Positions 4,756-6,480 of a stretch of DNA of 6,480 nt are shown here, in pieces. Under the pieces are notes generated by a model. That model saw nothing but the letters and a program-made list of their open reading frames with translations, was not told where the DNA came from and did no database searches. Source of the DNA: Candidatus Sulfotelmatobacter sp. (lineage in GTDB: Bacteria; Acidobacteriota; Terriglobia; Terriglobales; Acidobacteriaceae); contig JASHRE010000446.1 of the NCBI GenBank assembly GCA_030037515.1, positions 1-6,480 of the forward strand, given 5' to 3'. The position numbers and the translations under genes were made by a program. The stretch's first letter is position 1. Each line of letters opens with the position of its first letter.

Positions 4756-6480
4756 TTACCTGCAGCGCGCCACGACAAGCGTCATGTCGTCGGCCTGCTC
4801 AGCTTGGCTGAAGCGCTGCACTTCGGCGATGATTTCATCGCGGATTTCGCGAGCGCACTTGCCACGCAAAGCTTGCAACTTTGCAATGAGCCGATTGTCG
4901 CCGAACTCTTCCCCGTCTTGGCCGGGCGCAGCCTCGCTAATTCCGTCGGTGTAGATCAACAGAACATCGCCGGGAGCCAGTTGCCGCGTGGCAACCGAAC
5001 AGTCCCACTGTTCGAATAGACCTAAAACCGTTGCCGTCGCCTGCAGCCGTTCGTAAACGCCCGTCGCTCGCAGGAGCACCGGCGGGTTGTGACCGCAATT
5101 TACATAGCGCAGAGTGCGGCTGGCATCGTCATACAGCGAGAAAAACATGGTCGCGTAATTGTTGCTCTCCGTGTTCTTATGGAACAAGGTGTTTACCGAG
5201 CGCAGCATACGCGGCAAATCGTCGAGAGCGAGCGCATATTGGCCGCGCAGGTTGGCCTGAAGGTTTGCCATCAATAGCGCTCCCGAAATGCCCTTTCCGG
5301 AAATGTCGGCCAGCGCCATCCCCAGCTTGCCGGACCCGAAGTCGAGAAAGTCGTAGTAGTCGCCCCCGACTGCGCGCGTCTGGATGCATTTGCCCGCGCA
5401 TTCGAGCGTCCGAAGTTTCGGCGCCTCCTGGGGCAGCAACCGGGTCTGCACCTGGCGCGCGATTTGCATCTCCTGCTCGACGCGACGCCCCGCCTCGATG
5501 CGTTCTGCCATGCCTTCGGCGAGCGAGATGCTGCGCATGACGATGCCGGCCTGGCTGGCCACTGAGGTCAGCAGTCGTTTGTCACGGGCGGAGTAAGGCT
5601 CTTCCGACAGCCTCGGTCCGAGCACAATCAGTCCCTGGAATCGCCCCTCGGTCGTTGCCTCCATTGAAGTGGAAGGCGTGAAGGATCCGCCGATGGGTAC
5701 CAAACATTCGGAGTCCAACCCATGCAGTGCGCTGCCGCCCAAATCTTCCGAATTCAGCTCAAGTGCGCCGCTGTGCCTTCGAAACCGCTCCAGCAGCGGC
5801 TGGTTCGCGGGCAGCGTTAGCCTCTCCTTTGGCGGATTTCCCGCATAGGCTTCAAGCTCGCCAGCGGCCGATTGCAAATAAATCACAAGCGGCACGGGAT
5901 GCAGCGCTTCCAGAATCTGCTGATGCAGCAGTTCGGCCAGCGCCGGGCGATCGCTCACTGTCAATGTATGGGCAGCGAGATTCTCGAGAATTTGCTGTGC
6001 GTCGTAGGCGGTTCGGAAGAAAGCGCGATCCAGTCGCGTGCGCACCTGCCGATGCACCCGGACGCCACCGAGAATCAAGAGCGCGCCAAAGCTCGCACCG
6101 ATCGGTATCGCAGCCCTCGACCCTGCGCTGAAACGCTGCGAAAACGCCTGCCCGAACCACAAAGTGACTCCGACCGATATGAGCAGGATGAGAATGGTAA
6201 ACCCCCGCTCCACCAGCAGATAGCGGGCGCTGCGTCGCAGCAGCACCGGAATATCCATCACGCGGTGCTTGGCAACGGCGTAAGCGAACGATAAAGGTAT
6301 GAGGAAAAGGAACGTCGCCTTCGCGAATTCTGCCCAAAAAGGCGTTGGCAAATGGGAGAGATCGTACGGCAAGCCGATCAAGACTGCCGGGGCTACGCCA
6401 ACCAATGTCCCCCAGAGCACCACCTTAAGCTTGCGCCGATCTTCCGGTTTTGCTGCGCCAATTACATTACACACCAGCGA
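4756..6480 (-). CDS. Membrane GAF-PP2C serine/threonine phosphatase (SpoIIE/RsbU type), N-terminus cut by window edge
   Basis: The frame is open to base 6480, so the true start is outside; the GTG at 6474 is only the first possible start in the window. Numbering from that GTG, hydrophobic segments lie near 17-36, 49-68, 91-108 and 121-139. The KHRVMDIPVLLRRSARYLL stretch between the second and third resembles the end of multi-pass sensor modules in bacterial kinases. A GAF-like domain covers about 160-316. A helical linker (EQEMQIARQVQTRLLP, 334-348) is typical of RsbU-like phosphatases. The PP2C/SpoIIE domain (365-572) keeps its metal Asp residues: D372 in GGDYYDF, D390 in ADISGKG, D510 in YTDG, D562 in ADDMTLVV. 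Such proteins dephosphorylate anti-sigma-factor antagonists in partner-switching stress or development pathways. No antagonist or anti-sigma kinase gene is in the window, so the target is unknown. Confidence 0.92.
   Translation of the reverse strand, partial: SLVCNVIGAAKPEDRRKLKVVLWGTLVGVAPAVLIGLPYDLSHLPTPFWAEFAKATFLFLIPLSFAYAVAKHRVMDIPVLLRRSARYLLVERGFTILILLISVGVTLWFGQAFSQRFSAGSRAAIPIGASFGALLILGGVRVHRQVRTRLDRAFFRTAYDAQQILENLAAHTLTVSDRPALAELLHQQILEALHPVPLVIYLQSAAGELEAYAGNPPKERLTLPANQPLLERFRRHSGALELNSEDLGGSALHGLDSECLVPIGGSFTPSTSMEATTEGRFQGLIVLGPRLSEEPYSARDKRLLTSVASQAGIVMRSISLAEGMAERIEAGRRVEQEMQIARQVQTRLLPQEAPKLRTLECAGKCIQTRAVGGDYYDFLDFGSGKLGMALADISGKGISGALLMANLQANLRGQYALALDDLPRMLRSVNTLFHKNTESNNYATMFFSLYDDASRTLRYVNCGHNPPVLLRATGVYERLQATATVLGLFEQWDCSVATRQLAPGDVLLIYTDGISEAAPGQDGEEFGDNRLIAKLQALRGKCAREIRDEIIAEVQRFSQAEQADDMTLVVARCR

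Noticed and set aside
4486..5019. 177-codon plus-strand ORF starting just after the deacetylase
   Set aside because: Its second half is antisense to the PP2C domain and the first half has no motif.
1..6480. CRISPR array, IS element or prophage
   Set aside because: No regularly spaced repeats, transposase, integrase or phage genes are visible.

Overview
The window is a 6.48 kb piece of a GC-rich bacterial chromosome with ordinary, spaced-out housekeeping and signalling genes. There is no phage, IS, CRISPR array, tRNA or rRNA that I can recognise. The mixture of genes is what I would expect from an Acidobacteriota (Terriglobia/Koribacter-like) soil genome: a SPOR-type RlpA, a HIT hydrolase, a deoxynucleoside kinase, a membrane-anchored NodB deacetylase, a GAF-PP2C phosphatase with a multi-pass N-terminus, and an RG-rich receiver-like protein. 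That taxonomic call is inference from gene content and style, not from a marker gene.

Layout, left to right. (1) 1-450 (+) is the C-terminal part of an RlpA-family lytic transglycosylase with a SPOR domain, cut by the left edge. (2) 451-910 has no credible gene but holds a strongly structured nested inverted repeat (613-687) and a short tandem motif just before the next gene. (3) 911-1264 (+) is a complete HIT/HINT-type nucleotide-binding protein. (4) 1265-1667 lies between convergent genes. It holds a possible 41-residue ORF, a REP-like element (1468-1522) and two small hairpins. (5) 1668-2333 (-) is a 221-residue protein with an Arg/Gly-rich basic N-terminus followed by a divergent CheY-like receiver domain. 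(6) 2334-2951 is a 618-base stretch without a convincing gene, with two adjacent GC-rich hairpins. (7) 2952-3617 (-) is a dNK-family deoxynucleoside kinase, divergent from (8) 3704-4489 (+), a membrane-anchored polysaccharide deacetylase. (9) 4490-4755 is a convergent gap with one possible 44-residue membrane peptide. (10) 4756-6480 (-) is a membrane GAF-PP2C (SpoIIE/RsbU-type) phosphatase whose N-terminus runs off the right edge.

The genes do not form one operon: orientation changes at almost every boundary. Two act on the cell envelope (RlpA, deacetylase), two on nucleotides (HIT, dNK) and two in signalling (receiver-like protein, PP2C phosphatase). I see no strong evidence for a new multi-gene system. 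The items most worth a second look are the RG-rich pseudo-receiver protein, the nested palindrome at 613-687 and the REP-like element at 1468-1522.
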